A stretch of 64,000 nucleotides of DNA from Amycolatopsis sp. CA-128772 (GCF_002904295.1 NZ_PPHG01000017.1:1-64000), one strand, 5' to 3'; counted from the first letter of the stretch, positions 17,579 through 26,620 are shown. The notes: generated from the sequence alone by a model not told the origin. A program made the numbers and translations.

Positions 17579-18235
17579 TCACTGCCGGACCTTGCTGCTC
17601 AGGTACGTCAGCACGGCCAGCACCCGCCGGTTGTCGTCCTCGTGCTGGGCCAGGTCCAGCTTCGTGAAGATGCTGGCCGTGTGCTTGCCCACCGCGGCCT
17701 CGCTGATCGTCAGCCGCTGCGCGATCGCCGCGTTGGAGCGGCCCTCCGCCATCAGCTCCAGCACCTGGCGCTCCCGCGGGGTCAACGCGTCCAGCGGGTC
17801 CTTGCGCGACCGGCCGGCCAGCAGCTTCGTGATCACCTCGGGGTCCATCGCGGTACCTCCCGCCGCCACCATGCGGAGCGCGTCGACGAACTGGTCCGCG
17901 TTGAGCACCCGGTCCTTCAGCAGGTACCCGATCGCGCCGGCCCCGTCCGCCAGCAGCTCGCGCGCGTACGTCTGCTCGACGTGCTGGGACAGCACCAGCA
18001 CCGGCAACCCCGGCCGGCGGCGGCGGGCCGCCAGGGCGGCCTTGATCCCCTCGTCGCTGAACCCCGGCGGGAGCCGCACGTCCACCACCGCGATGTCCGG
18101 TGCCTCGTCGTCGATCGCCTTCAGCAGCTCTGTGGCGTTGCCGACCGCGCTCACCACGGTGAACCCGTGTGCCTCGAGGAGCCTCGTCATGCCGTCTCGA
18201 AGCAGGTAGAGATCCTCCGCGAGGACAACGCGCAC
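17579..18235 (-). CDS. NarL-type response regulator
   Basis: A 218-residue two-component response regulator: a receiver domain with acidic pocket (AED) and phosphoacceptor Asp52 (VVDVRLP), then a LuxR/NarL HTH (LTPRERQVLELMAEGRSNAAIAQRLTISEAAVGKHTASIFTKLDL). The start is GTG at 18235. It sits 75 bases downstream of the ABC permease on the same strand, so it is probably co-transcribed with the exporter. The likely partner kinase is the HisKA_3 sensor at 22363, divergently placed about 4 kb away. Transporter or resistance genes in between are plausible targets. Confidence 0.92.
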   Translation of the reverse strand: MRVVLAEDLYLLRDGMTRLLEAHGFTVVSAVGNATELLKAIDDEAPDIAVVDVRLPPGFSDEGIKAALAARRRRPGLPVLVLSQHVEQTYARELLADGAGAIGYLLKDRVLNADQFVDALRMVAAGGTAMDPEVITKLLAGRSRKDPLDALTPRERQVLELMAEGRSNAAIAQRLTISEAAVGKHTASIFTKLDLAQHEDDNRRVLAVLTYLSSKVRQ

Positions 18236-18310
18236 GAACCGCTCCTGGGTTTCCGGGCCGGGCGGGGCCGGGGCTGGGGTGGCCCCACCGTACCGCCCGG
18301 CCGCGGCGCG

Positions 18311-19111
18311 TCAGTCCAGGGCGCGCTTCAGGAACCCGGCGATGCCGAACGCGCCGAAGATCGCCGTGGCCGCCACCATCACCAGCAGGGAGATCCACAG
18401 CGGGATCGACGGGACCTGGCCCGGCATCACCAGCCGGCGTAGCGCCTCCGACACGTACGTCAGCGGGTTCGCCGCGCAGATCACCTGGAACCATCGCAAA
18501 CCGGACAGGCTCAGCCAGGGGAACTGACCCGAACCGGTGAAGATGAGGGGGACCAGGAGGATGGTGAACACCAGGTTGATGTGCCGGGGCGGGACGATCG
18601 TGCCCAGCACCATGCCCACCGCCGCGCCCGCCAGCGAGCCCAGCGCGACGACACCCGCGACGCCCGGCAGGGCCGCCGGGCTCCAGCGGACGCCGTCCAG
18701 GATGAGCAGGCCGATCGGGATCATCACCAGGCCCGCGATGATGCCGCGGATCGCGCCGAACAGCATCTTCTCCACCGCCACCAGGCGGATCGACAGTGGG
18801 GCCAGCAGGCGGTCCTCGATCTCCCGCGTCACCGAGAAGTCCAGCACCAGCGGCAGCGCGGTGTTCTGCAGCGCGCCGGTGAACGCGTTCATCGCCACCA
18901 TGCCGGGCAGCAGGATCTGCGCGTACCCCGCGCCCGCGTAGCCGATCTGGGACAGCACCTTGCCGAAGATGAACAGCAGGAATAGCGGCTGGATCAGCAT
19001 CTGGGCCAGGAACGGCAGCAGCTCGCGGCCGGTGACGAAGGCGTCGCGGCCGAGCACCGCGAAGAACGCGCGGGCCTGGCCGGGCTGCGGAGCGGCAGTG
19101 GCGGCGGTCAT
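18311..19111 (-). CDS. ABC-2 type exporter permease (DrrB-like)
   Basis: A 266-residue integral membrane permease with about six hydrophobic helices, among them LLPFLAQMLIQPLFLLFIF, GIIAGLVMIPIGLLIL, GVVALGSLAGAAVGMVLGTI, INLVFTILLVPLIFTGSGQF and WISLLVMVAATAIFGAFGIAGF. Layout and the GYAQILLPGMVAMNAF segment match the DrrB family of drug and antibiotic exporters. The ATG overlaps the ATPase stop (ATGA at 19108-19111), so the two subunits are translationally coupled. It likely exports the cluster's product, or a glycosylated form, through the cytoplasmic membrane. Confidence 0.9.
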   Translation of the reverse strand: MTAATAAPQPGQARAFFAVLGRDAFVTGRELLPFLAQMLIQPLFLLFIFGKVLSQIGYAGAGYAQILLPGMVAMNAFTGALQNTALPLVLDFSVTREIEDRLLAPLSIRLVAVEKMLFGAIRGIIAGLVMIPIGLLILDGVRWSPAALPGVAGVVALGSLAGAAVGMVLGTIVPPRHINLVFTILLVPLIFTGSGQFPWLSLSGLRWFQVICAANPLTYVSEALRRLVMPGQVPSIPLWISLLVMVAATAIFGAFGIAGFLKRALD

Positions 19112-20094
19112 CGGAGGTCCCGTCCGGTGATGGAGATGAACACGTCTTCGAGGGTGGGCTTGCCGAACGAGATGCCGGTGACTTCGCACCGCTCGCGGCC
19201 CAGCACGGCCAGGACACCCGGCAGCAGCGACGCCGGCTCGGCTTCGGTGTACAGGCGGAACTGGACGGCCTTCTCGTCGGCGGCGGCCCGGCCGGCCGCG
19301 GCGAGCCGCTCGACCCGCTCCACCGACGGCACCTGCTCCAGTTCCTTCCCGACGGCTTCGGCGGGCGAATCCGCCAGGCCCACGCCCACGGTGAGGGTGG
19401 TGTTGCCGGGCAGGGACCGCGTCAGCGCGTCCGTGGTGTCGAGCGCCAGCAGCTTGCCGTGGTCGACGATGCCGACCCGGTCGCACAGCTTGGCCGCTTC
19501 GTCCATGTCGTGCGTGGTGACCACCACCGTGACGCCCTCGGCGGTCAGCTCGGCGACGCGCTCGTGCACGAACAACCGCGACTGCGGGTCCAGCCCGGTC
19601 GCCGGCTCGTCGAGGAACATCACCTGCGGCCGGTGCATCAATGCGCGGGCGATCATCACGCGCTGGGCCTGGCCGCCGGACATCTCGTCGACGCGGGCCT
19701 TCGCGCGCGGGCCGAGGCCCATCCACTCGATCAGCTCGTCGGCCCGGCGGTGCCGCTGCGCGCGGCCCATGCCGTGGTAGGCGGCGTGGAACAGCAGGTT
19801 CTGCCGCACGGTCAATGACTGGTCGAGGTTGTTGCGCTGCGGCACGACGGCCAGCGCCTGCCGGGCCGCCGTCGCGTGCTTGACGACGTCGATGCCGGCC
19901 ACCTCGGCCCGGCCGGACGTCGGCAGCGCGCGGGTGGTCAGCATGCTGACCGTCGTCGTCTTGCCCGCGCCGTTGGGGCCCAGCAGGCCGAACACCTCGC
20001 CGGCGGCGATGGTGAAACCGAGGCCGTCGACCGCAGGCCGTTCTGCTTTCGGGTACCTCTTGACGAGGTCCCTTACCACCACAGCGTCCGGCAC
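19108..20094 (-). CDS. ABC transporter ATP-binding protein (DrrA-like)
   Basis: A 328-residue ATPase with Walker A GPNGAGKT at residues 39-46, Q-loop VVPQRNNLDQSLT, signature MSGGQAQRV, Walker B VMFLDEPATGLDP and switch His in VVVTTHDMDEAAKL. A C-terminal extension of about 100 residues typical of DrrA follows. I choose GTG at 20094 because GGAGG lies six bases upstream; the frame is open to 20160 without homology. Together with the downstream permease it forms a DrrAB-type exporter, commonly found for self-resistance in antibiotic clusters. The region 20095-20205 upstream holds the terminator of the preceding glycosyltransferase gene. Confidence 0.93.
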   Translation of the reverse strand: MPDAVVVRDLVKRYPKAERPAVDGLGFTIAAGEVFGLLGPNGAGKTTTVSMLTTRALPTSGRAEVAGIDVVKHATAARQALAVVPQRNNLDQSLTVRQNLLFHAAYHGMGRAQRHRRADELIEWMGLGPRAKARVDEMSGGQAQRVMIARALMHRPQVMFLDEPATGLDPQSRLFVHERVAELTAEGVTVVVTTHDMDEAAKLCDRVGIVDHGKLLALDTTDALTRSLPGNTTLTVGVGLADSPAEAVGKELEQVPSVERVERLAAAGRAAADEKAVQFRLYTEAEPASLLPGVLAVLGRERCEVTGISFGKPTLEDVFISITGRDLR

Positions 20095-20134
20095 GCCGGG
20101 CCTCCAGGAGATCAGTATGGACAGGAAGAGGTGA

Positions 20135-20173
20135 GGAAGGGCCGCGGTGCTGGGGGACAACCTCGGCCCTTCC
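20135..20173 (-). terminator. Hairpin after the MGT glycosyltransferase
   Basis: Arms GGAAGGGCCG (20135-20144) and CGGCCCTTCC (20164-20173) are exact complements with a 19-base loop. It lies just beyond the stop at 20206 on the minus strand and upstream of the exporter genes, suggesting at least partial transcriptional separation between them. Confidence 0.55.
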
Positions 20174-20205
20174 CCACCGGCGGCTGGTTCTGCCGAACCA
20201 GCGGG

Positions 20206-21399
20206 TCAGGAAGCGTGTTTGAGGTGCCGCTCGAGCTCGTCGGCCGCGCGCGCCGCGCCACCGGCGGCGCGGACCCGCGCGCCCATCGCCGCGACCGCGG
20301 CGCGGATCCGCCCGTCGGCGGCCGTCGACCGCACGGCGGTGCGCAGCAGCTCGGGTGTCGGCTCCTGGCCGGCGAGGTTCGTGCCGAGGCCGAGCTCGGC
20401 GACCCGGTGGGCGACGGCGGCCTGCTCGACGCTCTGCGGCAGGGTGACCATCGGCGTGTCGAAGTACAGCGCCTCCATCGTCCCGCCCATGCCCGAGTGG
20501 GTGAGGAAAGCCGAGGCGTGCTCCAGCACCGTCAGCTGCGGCAGGTGGGCGTGCGCCTCGACGTTCGGCGGCAGCTCACCCAGCGTCGCCGGGTCGAGCG
20601 CGCCGATCGAAAGCACGACGTGCCAGTCCTCGCCGGTGAACGCCGTCACGACGGCGCGGAAGAACTCCGGCCGGTCGTTGAACGCCGTGCCGAGCGAGAC
20701 CAGCAGCACCGGCCGCCCGTCCGACGGCGGTTGCCAGCCGCCCTGGTACGTCCGGTCGCCCAGGCACGGGCCGACGAACGCGAAGTGGTCGTCGAAGGTT
20801 TCGCCGTGGTACTGGAATTCCTTGGCCACGAAGGCGACCGCGAACTCTTCGCGGCCGATGGCGAAGTCGGCCGGCGAGATCGCCGGGACGCCGTGGGCCG
20901 CGGTCAGTGCGGCGATCTTCTCGCGGAAGGCGACGCGGGCGGGGTGTTCCTCGCTGAAACCGTTTTCCTCGCCGAGGAACTTGGCCAGCGACCAGTGGTC
21001 GTTGTAGGCGAAGGAGGGGAACAGCTCCACCGCGGGCACGCCCCACTTCGCGGCGAGCACACGCCCGGTGGCGTAGACCGTGCGGTCGTAGAGGATCAGA
21101 TCCGGTACGTCGCCGGCGAACGCCGCCTCGAACACCGGGATCGTCGCGGTGCTTTCCATGACCAGCACCAGCGGCAGCCACGCGGCGAAGTCGGCGGGCG
21201 GGTCCTCGGTGCGCGGCTTCGGCGTCAACGAAGATTCGTAGCGCAGGACCTGCGCTCCGGTCGCCGCCACGAGGTCCGCGAACTGGTCCGTGGTGGCGAA
21301 GGTGACGCGGTGCCCGCGGCGGACCAGCTCGGCGGCGACGTCCAGCGTCGGCATGACGTGGCCGTACGCGGGGATGTTCAGCAGCGCGATGTGTGCCAT
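20206..21399 (-). CDS. MGT-family (macrolide) glycosyltransferase
   Basis: A 397-residue GT1 glycosyltransferase of the macrolide-glycosyltransferase (OleD/OleI-like) family. The N terminus, IALLNIPAYGHVMPTLDVAAELVRRGHRVTFATT, is typical, as is the donor site region HLPQLTVLEHASAFLTHSGMGGTMEALYFDTPMVTLPQSVEQAAVAHRVAELGLG. Such enzymes inactivate antibiotics by adding glucose from UDP-glucose inside the producer cell. The presence nearby of an exporter and a secreted GH3 beta-glucosidase of the OleR/DesR layout supports a self-resistance role over a biosynthetic one, though the latter is not excluded. Expressed from the minus strand behind the VC0807-like membrane protein gene, with 39 bases between them. 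Confidence 0.9.
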   Translation of the reverse strand: MAHIALLNIPAYGHVMPTLDVAAELVRRGHRVTFATTDQFADLVAATGAQVLRYESSLTPKPRTEDPPADFAAWLPLVLVMESTATIPVFEAAFAGDVPDLILYDRTVYATGRVLAAKWGVPAVELFPSFAYNDHWSLAKFLGEENGFSEEHPARVAFREKIAALTAAHGVPAISPADFAIGREEFAVAFVAKEFQYHGETFDDHFAFVGPCLGDRTYQGGWQPPSDGRPVLLVSLGTAFNDRPEFFRAVVTAFTGEDWHVVLSIGALDPATLGELPPNVEAHAHLPQLTVLEHASAFLTHSGMGGTMEALYFDTPMVTLPQSVEQAAVAHRVAELGLGTNLAGQEPTPELLRTAVRSTAADGRIRAAVAAMGARVRAAGGAARAADELERHLKHAS

Positions 21400-21438
21400 G
21401 GGAAAGCTCCTCGGGGTGCGGTGGTCGGCCGGGGGCCC

Positions 21439-22107
21439 TCAGGCACGCAGGTCGTGCTTGCGGGTGTAGTAGGCCATGAAGCCGATGAGCCCGCCGAGGA
21501 CCACGATCCACTGCACGGTCGTCACCAGGTTGATGTCGTCGAGCGGCAGCGTGTAGGCGAGCGCGACGCGGACGACCGCGTCCACGATCATGCCGACGCC
21601 GAAGACGACGGTCAGCAGGCGCAGCCCGTGGCGCATCTTCGGTTCGGTGTCCCAGCGGCGCTCCCACACCTCGGCGCCGGCGCCGCCGCGCTTGGTGCGC
21701 GCGATGCTGACCCCGGCGTGCAGGAAGAACGGCTTCTCGAAGAACAGCGTGATCAGCATCCAGATGCCGAACATCGCGGTGAGCCAGCCGTCCTTGGCGA
21801 AGAAGAACCGCGCGTCGCCCGAAATCAGCGAGACCGCGGTGCCGATGACCATCATCGTCACCATGAAGAGGCCGAGCCCGTCGATCTTGCGGTAGCGGGC
21901 GAAGACGTACACGGTCCGGACCACCGGGACGATGCCACCGATGATCGCGGCGGTCAACAGCGGGACACCGTTCTGGCGCAGGATGTAGTAGACGGCGAGC
22001 GGGACGATCAGGTCGAAGGCCGCGGAAGCGAACAGCGCCAGCCGCGGGTTGCGCGGTTCTCCGGGGGAGGCGGTGGCCGGGGTGCGTTGAATGCCGGTTT
22101 CGTTCAT
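21439..22107 (-). CDS. VC0807-family multipass membrane protein
   Basis: A 222-residue protein with about six membrane helices, among them FDLIVPLAVYYIL, LLTAAIIGGIVPVVRTVYV, GLFMVTMMVIGTAVSLISG, WLTAMFGIWMLITLFF, LLTVVFGVGMIVDAVVRVALAY and TVQWIVVLGGLIGFMAYY. It resembles the VC0807 family (intracellular-septation-like fold), whose function is not established. ATG at 22107 is preceded by a purine-rich stretch. It is the first gene of the minus-strand unit that includes the MGT glycosyltransferase, and is divergent from the sensor kinase, so it could be controlled by that system. No substrate or role can be read from the sequence. Confidence 0.75.
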   Translation of the reverse strand: MNETGIQRTPATASPGEPRNPRLALFASAAFDLIVPLAVYYILRQNGVPLLTAAIIGGIVPVVRTVYVFARYRKIDGLGLFMVTMMVIGTAVSLISGDARFFFAKDGWLTAMFGIWMLITLFFEKPFFLHAGVSIARTKRGGAGAEVWERRWDTEPKMRHGLRLLTVVFGVGMIVDAVVRVALAYTLPLDDINLVTTVQWIVVLGGLIGFMAYYTRKHDLRA

Positions 22108-22232
22108 GGCTTGCTCCTGGTGGTTCGCGAGTTCGTTCTCGTGCGGAACGCCATTCGCTTGCGTCGTGGCGCTGCTCCGGTGACAACGGTAGTGTCGCGA
22201 TACCGGTGGACGTGAGCCTGTTAGGCCGAACA

Positions 22233-22258
22233 TAGGGGTATGGCTTCCTATACCCCTA
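22233..22258. promoter_or_regulatory. Inverted repeat in the divergent kinase/membrane-protein promoter region
   Basis: TAGGGGTAT (22233-22241) and ATACCCCTA (22250-22258) form a perfect 9-bp inverted repeat with an 8-base spacer, in the 255-bp gap between divergent starts at 22107 and 22363. The core word ACCCCTA recurs upstream of the tetramate operon at about 35481. It is a likely operator of a cluster regulator; the protein is unknown. Confidence 0.55.
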
Positions 22259-22362
22259 GGAGTGGGCTGGGCCGATTGTCCGGTCCCCGGGACGCCGCCA
22301 CACTGGAGTGACCTCGAGTGCGAGCGGGCCGGTCCGGCCCCCTGGAGACGATGGGGGACGCG

Positions 22363-23721
22363 ATGAGCCGACCGGGAACACTCTCCCGCGGAGAGTATGA
22401 TCTGGCGATGTCGACGATTCCCCGGCGCAGCGTCTCCGCCCTCCGGCGGGGGCTCGCCGGAATGGCGCGGCTGGTCGTTTTCGTGCTCTTCGCGGTGGTG
22501 CAAGTCGCCGTTCTCACCGTGCCCGCGCTGATCTGGCTGCCGGAATACGTCGCCGCCGCGGGACTGACCGTACTGGTCGCCATTCCCGCGTGCCGGCTGC
22601 TGCCGGCCCTTTCCCGCAAATGCGCGCCCGCGCTGCACGGCCGCCCGATCGAGTCGCCCTATCTCCCGTTGCCGGCGCTGGAACGCACGGAGAACGGCTG
22701 GTACTGGAACGGTTACGACTTCCACAAGTTCCGCTGGGTCTCCCTCGCCCAGCGGCGCGGCCGCTGGTTCTTCACCGACCCGGCGACCTGGCGAGACCTG
22801 TGCTGGCTGGTGGTCAACCCGCTGTCGGGCGGCCTGCTCGCCGCCGTCCCGGTCGCCCTCGCCGGCTTCGGGGCGTTCCTGCTGGTCGCGCCGCTGACCG
22901 CGGCGCACCTCGCGGCCGGGGCGTGGTACTTCCCGCTGCCGGTGGACACCCCGGCCGGGATCGCCGGGACCGTCGTCGCCGGGCTGGCGCTGCTCGTGCT
23001 GGGGCTGGTGGCCGCGCCGGGCGCGGTCGGCCTGCACGAGGCCTGGACGCGGTGGCTGCTGGCGCCGGACGAGCGGGCCCTGCTCGCGCGGCGCGTGGAG
23101 CGGCTGTTCGCGACCCGGGCCGCGGCGATCGACGCGCAGGCCGCCGAGCTGCGGCGGATCGAGCGTGACCTGCACGACGGCGCCCAGGCGCGGCTGATCG
23201 CGATCGGCATCTCGCTCGGCACCGCGGAGATGCTGCTCGACACCGACCCCGACGAGGTCCGGCGGCAGCTGGCCGGCGCGCGGGAGCTGTCCGCCGCCGC
23301 GCTGCGGGAACTGCGCGGGCTGGTGCACGGCATCCAGCCCCCGATGCTCGCCGACCGCGGCCTCGGCGCCGCGCTCGAGGACCTCGCGATGGACGCGCCG
23401 GTGCCCACCGACGTCGAGGTCGGGCTGATCGGCCGGCCCGACGCGGCCCTGGAGTCGGCCGTCTACTTTTCCGTGGCCGAACTGCTGGCCAACGCGGCCA
23501 AGCACGCGGCCGCCAAGCGCGTCCGGGTGCGCGTCACGCACCGGGCGGGCGCGTTGCAGGTCGTCGTCGCCGACGACGGCAAGGGCGGGGCCGACTTCGG
23601 CCGCGGGACCGGGCTCGCCGGCGTCCAGCGGCGGGTCGCGGCGTTCGACGGGATCGTGGAGTGCGTCAGCCCGCCGGGCGGGCCGACCGAAATCACCATC
23701 GTCATTCCGTATGCCGAATAA
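22363..23721 (+). CDS. HisKA_3-type sensor histidine kinase
   Basis: A kinase of about 452 residues. The N-terminal half has four hydrophobic segments (around LVVFVLFAVVQVAVLTVPALIWL, VAAAGLTVLVAIPACRLL, LLAAVPVALAGFGAFLLVAPL and GIAGTVVAGLALLVLGLV). The dimerisation/phosphoacceptor motif ERDLHDGAQARL follows, with His271. The HATPase_c domain shows VAELLANAAKHA and DDGKGGADFGRGTGLAGVQRR. I choose ATG at 22363 with GGGGGA six bases upstream; 22351 (ATG) and 22318 (GTG) are in-frame alternatives. The probable partner is the NarL regulator at 17579. The lipoprotein gene follows after 14 bases and may be part of the sensing unit. Confidence 0.9.
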   Translation: MSRPGTLSRGEYDLAMSTIPRRSVSALRRGLAGMARLVVFVLFAVVQVAVLTVPALIWLPEYVAAAGLTVLVAIPACRLLPALSRKCAPALHGRPIESPYLPLPALERTENGWYWNGYDFHKFRWVSLAQRRGRWFFTDPATWRDLCWLVVNPLSGGLLAAVPVALAGFGAFLLVAPLTAAHLAAGAWYFPLPVDTPAGIAGTVVAGLALLVLGLVAAPGAVGLHEAWTRWLLAPDERALLARRVERLFATRAAAIDAQAAELRRIERDLHDGAQARLIAIGISLGTAEMLLDTDPDEVRRQLAGARELSAAALRELRGLVHGIQPPMLADRGLGAALEDLAMDAPVPTDVEVGLIGRPDAALESAVYFSVAELLANAAKHAAAKRVRVRVTHRAGALQVVVADDGKGGADFGRGTGLAGVQRRVAAFDGIVECVSPPGGPTEITIVIPYAE

Positions 23722-23735
23722 CCGGGGGGATCAGC

Positions 23736-24044
23736 ATGCGTCGCCGGATTGCCGGGTGCCTGTTCGCCGTGGTCACTTTCCTTACGGTGACCGGGTGTGA
23801 CCATTTCGTGGACCTCGGGTGCGCGGAACGGTCCTGTCATTTCAACCTCGTCAGCGGTGGCAAAGTGGACCTCGGCGGCCAGGAGCTGAAGGTCCAGAAA
23901 ATGGACAACAATTCCGTGACCTTCCTGACCGACGGCATCAGCGTCTCGCTGTTCCAGGGCGTCGATCTCGATTTCCTGGGGTACCACCTGCACCTCGGGG
24001 AGATCCGCGGCGGCGAGGCCAGCCTGGACGTCACGCGGAATTAG
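23736..24044 (+). CDS. Small secreted lipoprotein, function unknown
   Basis: A 102-residue protein with an N-terminal signal: MRRRIAGC, then a hydrophobic stretch, ending in the lipobox TVTGC, so the mature protein should begin at a lipidated Cys (about residue 20) outside the membrane. The mature part is about 80 residues, predicted mostly beta-strand, with two further Cys early (LGCAERSC). I recognise no family. It follows the sensor kinase by 14 bases and is likely co-transcribed, which suggests, without proving, an accessory sensing or cell-envelope role in that two-component system. Confidence 0.75.
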   Translation: MRRRIAGCLFAVVTFLTVTGCDHFVDLGCAERSCHFNLVSGGKVDLGGQELKVQKMDNNSVTFLTDGISVSLFQGVDLDFLGYHLHLGEIRGGEASLDVTRN

Positions 24045-24169
24045 CCGCCGGGAGCCCCGTCCGTGCTGGTCAAGACAGGGGTTACGGTGCGTGCAACAGT
24101 CACCTAGGTTGGTCTCGATTGGACCAACAAGCGGCGGGGGTGACCCGCTCGCGGGTTTCTGGGGTGACT

Positions 24170-26581
24170 ATGCGTAATGATCTTCTACGAACGCGCCCGC
24201 GCGCGGTGGCGGTCGTCCTCGCCGGCGTGCTGCTGACGTCCGGGCCGGCGGCCTCCGGTGCCGCGGCCGACCCGATCGCGAAGTTCTCGCCGAAGGTGCG
24301 CGGCCTCGTCGGCGAGCTGACCCTCGACGAGAAGCTTTCCCTGGTGCACGGCGGAAACGACCCGGACAGCGTCGGCGAGGCCGGGTACGTGCCGGGCGTG
24401 CCGCGGCTCGGGATCCCGTCGCTGCGGCTGGCCGACGGCTCCGCCGGCGTGCGCGTCGACAAGCCGTCGGTCGTCATGCCGGCACCGGTTTCGCTCGCGT
24501 CCAGCTTCGACGAGTCGCTCGCCACGCGCTACGGCGCCGGGGTCGGCCGCGAGGCCCGCGCGCTGGGCACCGACGTGCTGCTGTCCCCGATGGTCAACAC
24601 CATCCGCATCCCCTACGGCGGCCGGAATTTCGAGACCTTCAGCGAGGACCCGCTGCTGACGTCGCGGATGGCCGGGGCCGAGGTGCGGGGCATCGCCGGC
24701 CAGGGCACCATCCCGGTCGTCAAGCACCTGGCCGGGAACAACCAGGAGAACGACCGGCAGACGATCGACGTCCTGATGGACGACCAGACGCTGCACGAGG
24801 TCGAGCTGCCCGGCTTCGAGGCCGCCGTGAAAGCCGGTGCGGGCGCGGTGATGTGCTCGTACAACAACCTCAACGGGCCGTCCGCGTGCGCGAACCCGGA
24901 CCTGCTGACCGGCATCCTGCGCGAGCAGCTGGCGTTCCAGGGCTGGGTGATGTCGGACTGGCGGATGTCGCTGACGCCCGGCAGCCTGCCGCTGGGGCTC
25001 GACCAAGAAATGCCGGGCGGGACGTACTTCGGCGACCAGCTCAAGGCCGCCCTCATCGCGGGCACCATCCCGCAGTCCGCTTTGGACACGGCCGTCGGCC
25101 GCATCCTGAGCCAGCTGGACCGCTTCCACCTGCTCGGCCACCCGGCCCGGCCGTCCCGCGACCTCGCCGGGCTGACGGCGACCGCGCAGGACGTCGCCCA
25201 GGCCGGCGCGGTCCTGCTGCGTAACGAAAAGGCGGCGTTGCCGCTGAGCGCCGCGCGTTCGGGCAAGGTGGCGGTCATCGGCTACAACGCGAAGACGCCG
25301 AAGCTCAACGGCGGCGGCAGTTCGCACGTGCTGCCGTCGGCCACCCCGGCCGCGCCGCTGGACCTCGTCAAGCAGCGCGCGGGCAGCACCACGACGTACA
25401 CCCCGGGCTACGACCCGGCGGGCGAGGTCGTGCCGGCCGGCGCGCTGTCGCCGGCCTTCACCCAGGGCGGCGGGCTGCCGGCCGGTGCGGAGGGCGTGTT
25501 CTACAACGGCACGATCTCCGCGCCGAGCGAGGGCGACTACAGCATCCAGCTGCAGTCGACCGGGGGCGGCGGGTTCCTCCAGGTGGACGGGACGGCGAGC
25601 GGCCTGTTCGGCGATTCCATCGCGGCGGGCTACACCGGGATCACCGTGCACCTGACCGCGGGGCCGCACACGCTGCTGCTGTACGGGTTCGCGGACTTCG
25701 TCAACCCGCTGAAGGTCAGCCTGCACTGGATCACCCCGGCCGCGGCGCAGGCGAAGATCGCCCAGGCGGTGGCGGCGGCCAAGGCGGCCACCACACCGGT
25801 CGTGTTCGCCTACGACGACAGCTCCGAGGGGCTCGACCGGCCGGACCTGTCGCTGCCGGGCTACCAGGACGAGCTGATCGACGCCGTCGCCGCGGCGAAC
25901 CCGCGCACGGTCGTGGTGCTGAACACCGGGTCGGCGGTGAAGATGCCGTGGCTGGCCAAGACGGCCGCGGTGCTGGAGATGTGGTACCCGGGCCAGAAGG
26001 GCGCCGAGGCGACGACGGCGTTGCTGTACGGCGACGTCAACCCGCAGGGCAAGCTCACGCAGACGTTCCCGGTGGACGAAGCCCACACGCTCGTCAGCGG
26101 TGGCGCGGGGCTGTACCCGGGGCAGGACGGCCAGGTGCGCTACACCGAGGGCGTCGACATCGGCTACCGCTGGTACGCCGGCCACAAGACGGCCCCGCTG
26201 TTCCCGTTCGGCTTCGGGCTTTCGTACACGACGTTCGCCTACAGCGGCCTGACGGCGGCGAACGCCACCGACGGGGGCCTGGACGTGAAGGTGACGGTCC
26301 GCAACACGGGCACCCGCACGGGCACGGAGGTGGCCCAGGTGTTCGTCGGCCCGAGCCCGGAGGTGACGGCCCCGCAGCCGCCGACGGCGTTGGGCGGCTA
26401 CGCGAAGGTGACGTTGTCTCCCGGTGCCTCCCGGACTCTGACGATCCACGTCGACCCGCGCCAGCTGTCCTATTGGGACGCGACGGCGAAGGCGTGGAAG
26501 CGCGGAGCAGGTACGCGCGCGATCCAGGCGGGGTCGTCCTCGACGTCGCTGCCGCTGAGCACCCGGGTCGCGGTGCGCTGA
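24170..26581 (+). CDS. Secreted GH3 beta-glucosidase with PA14 domain (OleR/DesR-like)
   Basis: An 803-residue glycoside hydrolase family 3 protein. A Sec-type signal peptide (RTRPRAVAVVLAGVLLTSGPAASGAAA, about 1-34) is followed by the GH3 barrel with nucleophile Asp263 in GWVMSDW and the KHLAGNNQE loop. A PA14-like insertion lies at about residues 429-522 (GVFYNGTISAPSEGDYSIQL ... GPHTLLLYGF), then the C-terminal GH3 sandwich and a fibronectin-III-like end. This layout matches OleR and DesR, extracellular glucosidases that reactivate glucosylated macrolides after export. With the MGT glycosyltransferase and DrrAB-like exporter nearby, the same role is likely; general cellobiose use is the alternative. 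ATG at 24170; the frame is open upstream but without homology. A terminator hairpin follows at 26621. Confidence 0.9.
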   Translation: MRNDLLRTRPRAVAVVLAGVLLTSGPAASGAAADPIAKFSPKVRGLVGELTLDEKLSLVHGGNDPDSVGEAGYVPGVPRLGIPSLRLADGSAGVRVDKPSVVMPAPVSLASSFDESLATRYGAGVGREARALGTDVLLSPMVNTIRIPYGGRNFETFSEDPLLTSRMAGAEVRGIAGQGTIPVVKHLAGNNQENDRQTIDVLMDDQTLHEVELPGFEAAVKAGAGAVMCSYNNLNGPSACANPDLLTGILREQLAFQGWVMSDWRMSLTPGSLPLGLDQEMPGGTYFGDQLKAALIAGTIPQSALDTAVGRILSQLDRFHLLGHPARPSRDLAGLTATAQDVAQAGAVLLRNEKAALPLSAARSGKVAVIGYNAKTPKLNGGGSSHVLPSATPAAPLDLVKQRAGSTTTYTPGYDPAGEVVPAGALSPAFTQGGGLPAGAEGVFYNGTISAPSEGDYSIQLQSTGGGGFLQVDGTASGLFGDSIAAGYTGITVHLTAGPHTLLLYGFADFVNPLKVSLHWITPAAAQAKIAQAVAAAKAATTPVVFAYDDSSEGLDRPDLSLPGYQDELIDAVAAANPRTVVVLNTGSAVKMPWLAKTAAVLEMWYPGQKGAEATTALLYGDVNPQGKLTQTFPVDEAHTLVSGGAGLYPGQDGQVRYTEGVDIGYRWYAGHKTAPLFPFGFGLSYTTFAYSGLTAANATDGGLDVKVTVRNTGTRTGTEVAQVFVGPSPEVTAPQPPTALGGYAKVTLSPGASRTLTIHVDPRQLSYWDATAKAWKRGAGTRAIQAGSSSTSLPLSTRVAVR

Positions 26582-26620
26582 CGGGCATCACGCGTGTGCT
26601 CAGGGGCATCACGTGTGATG

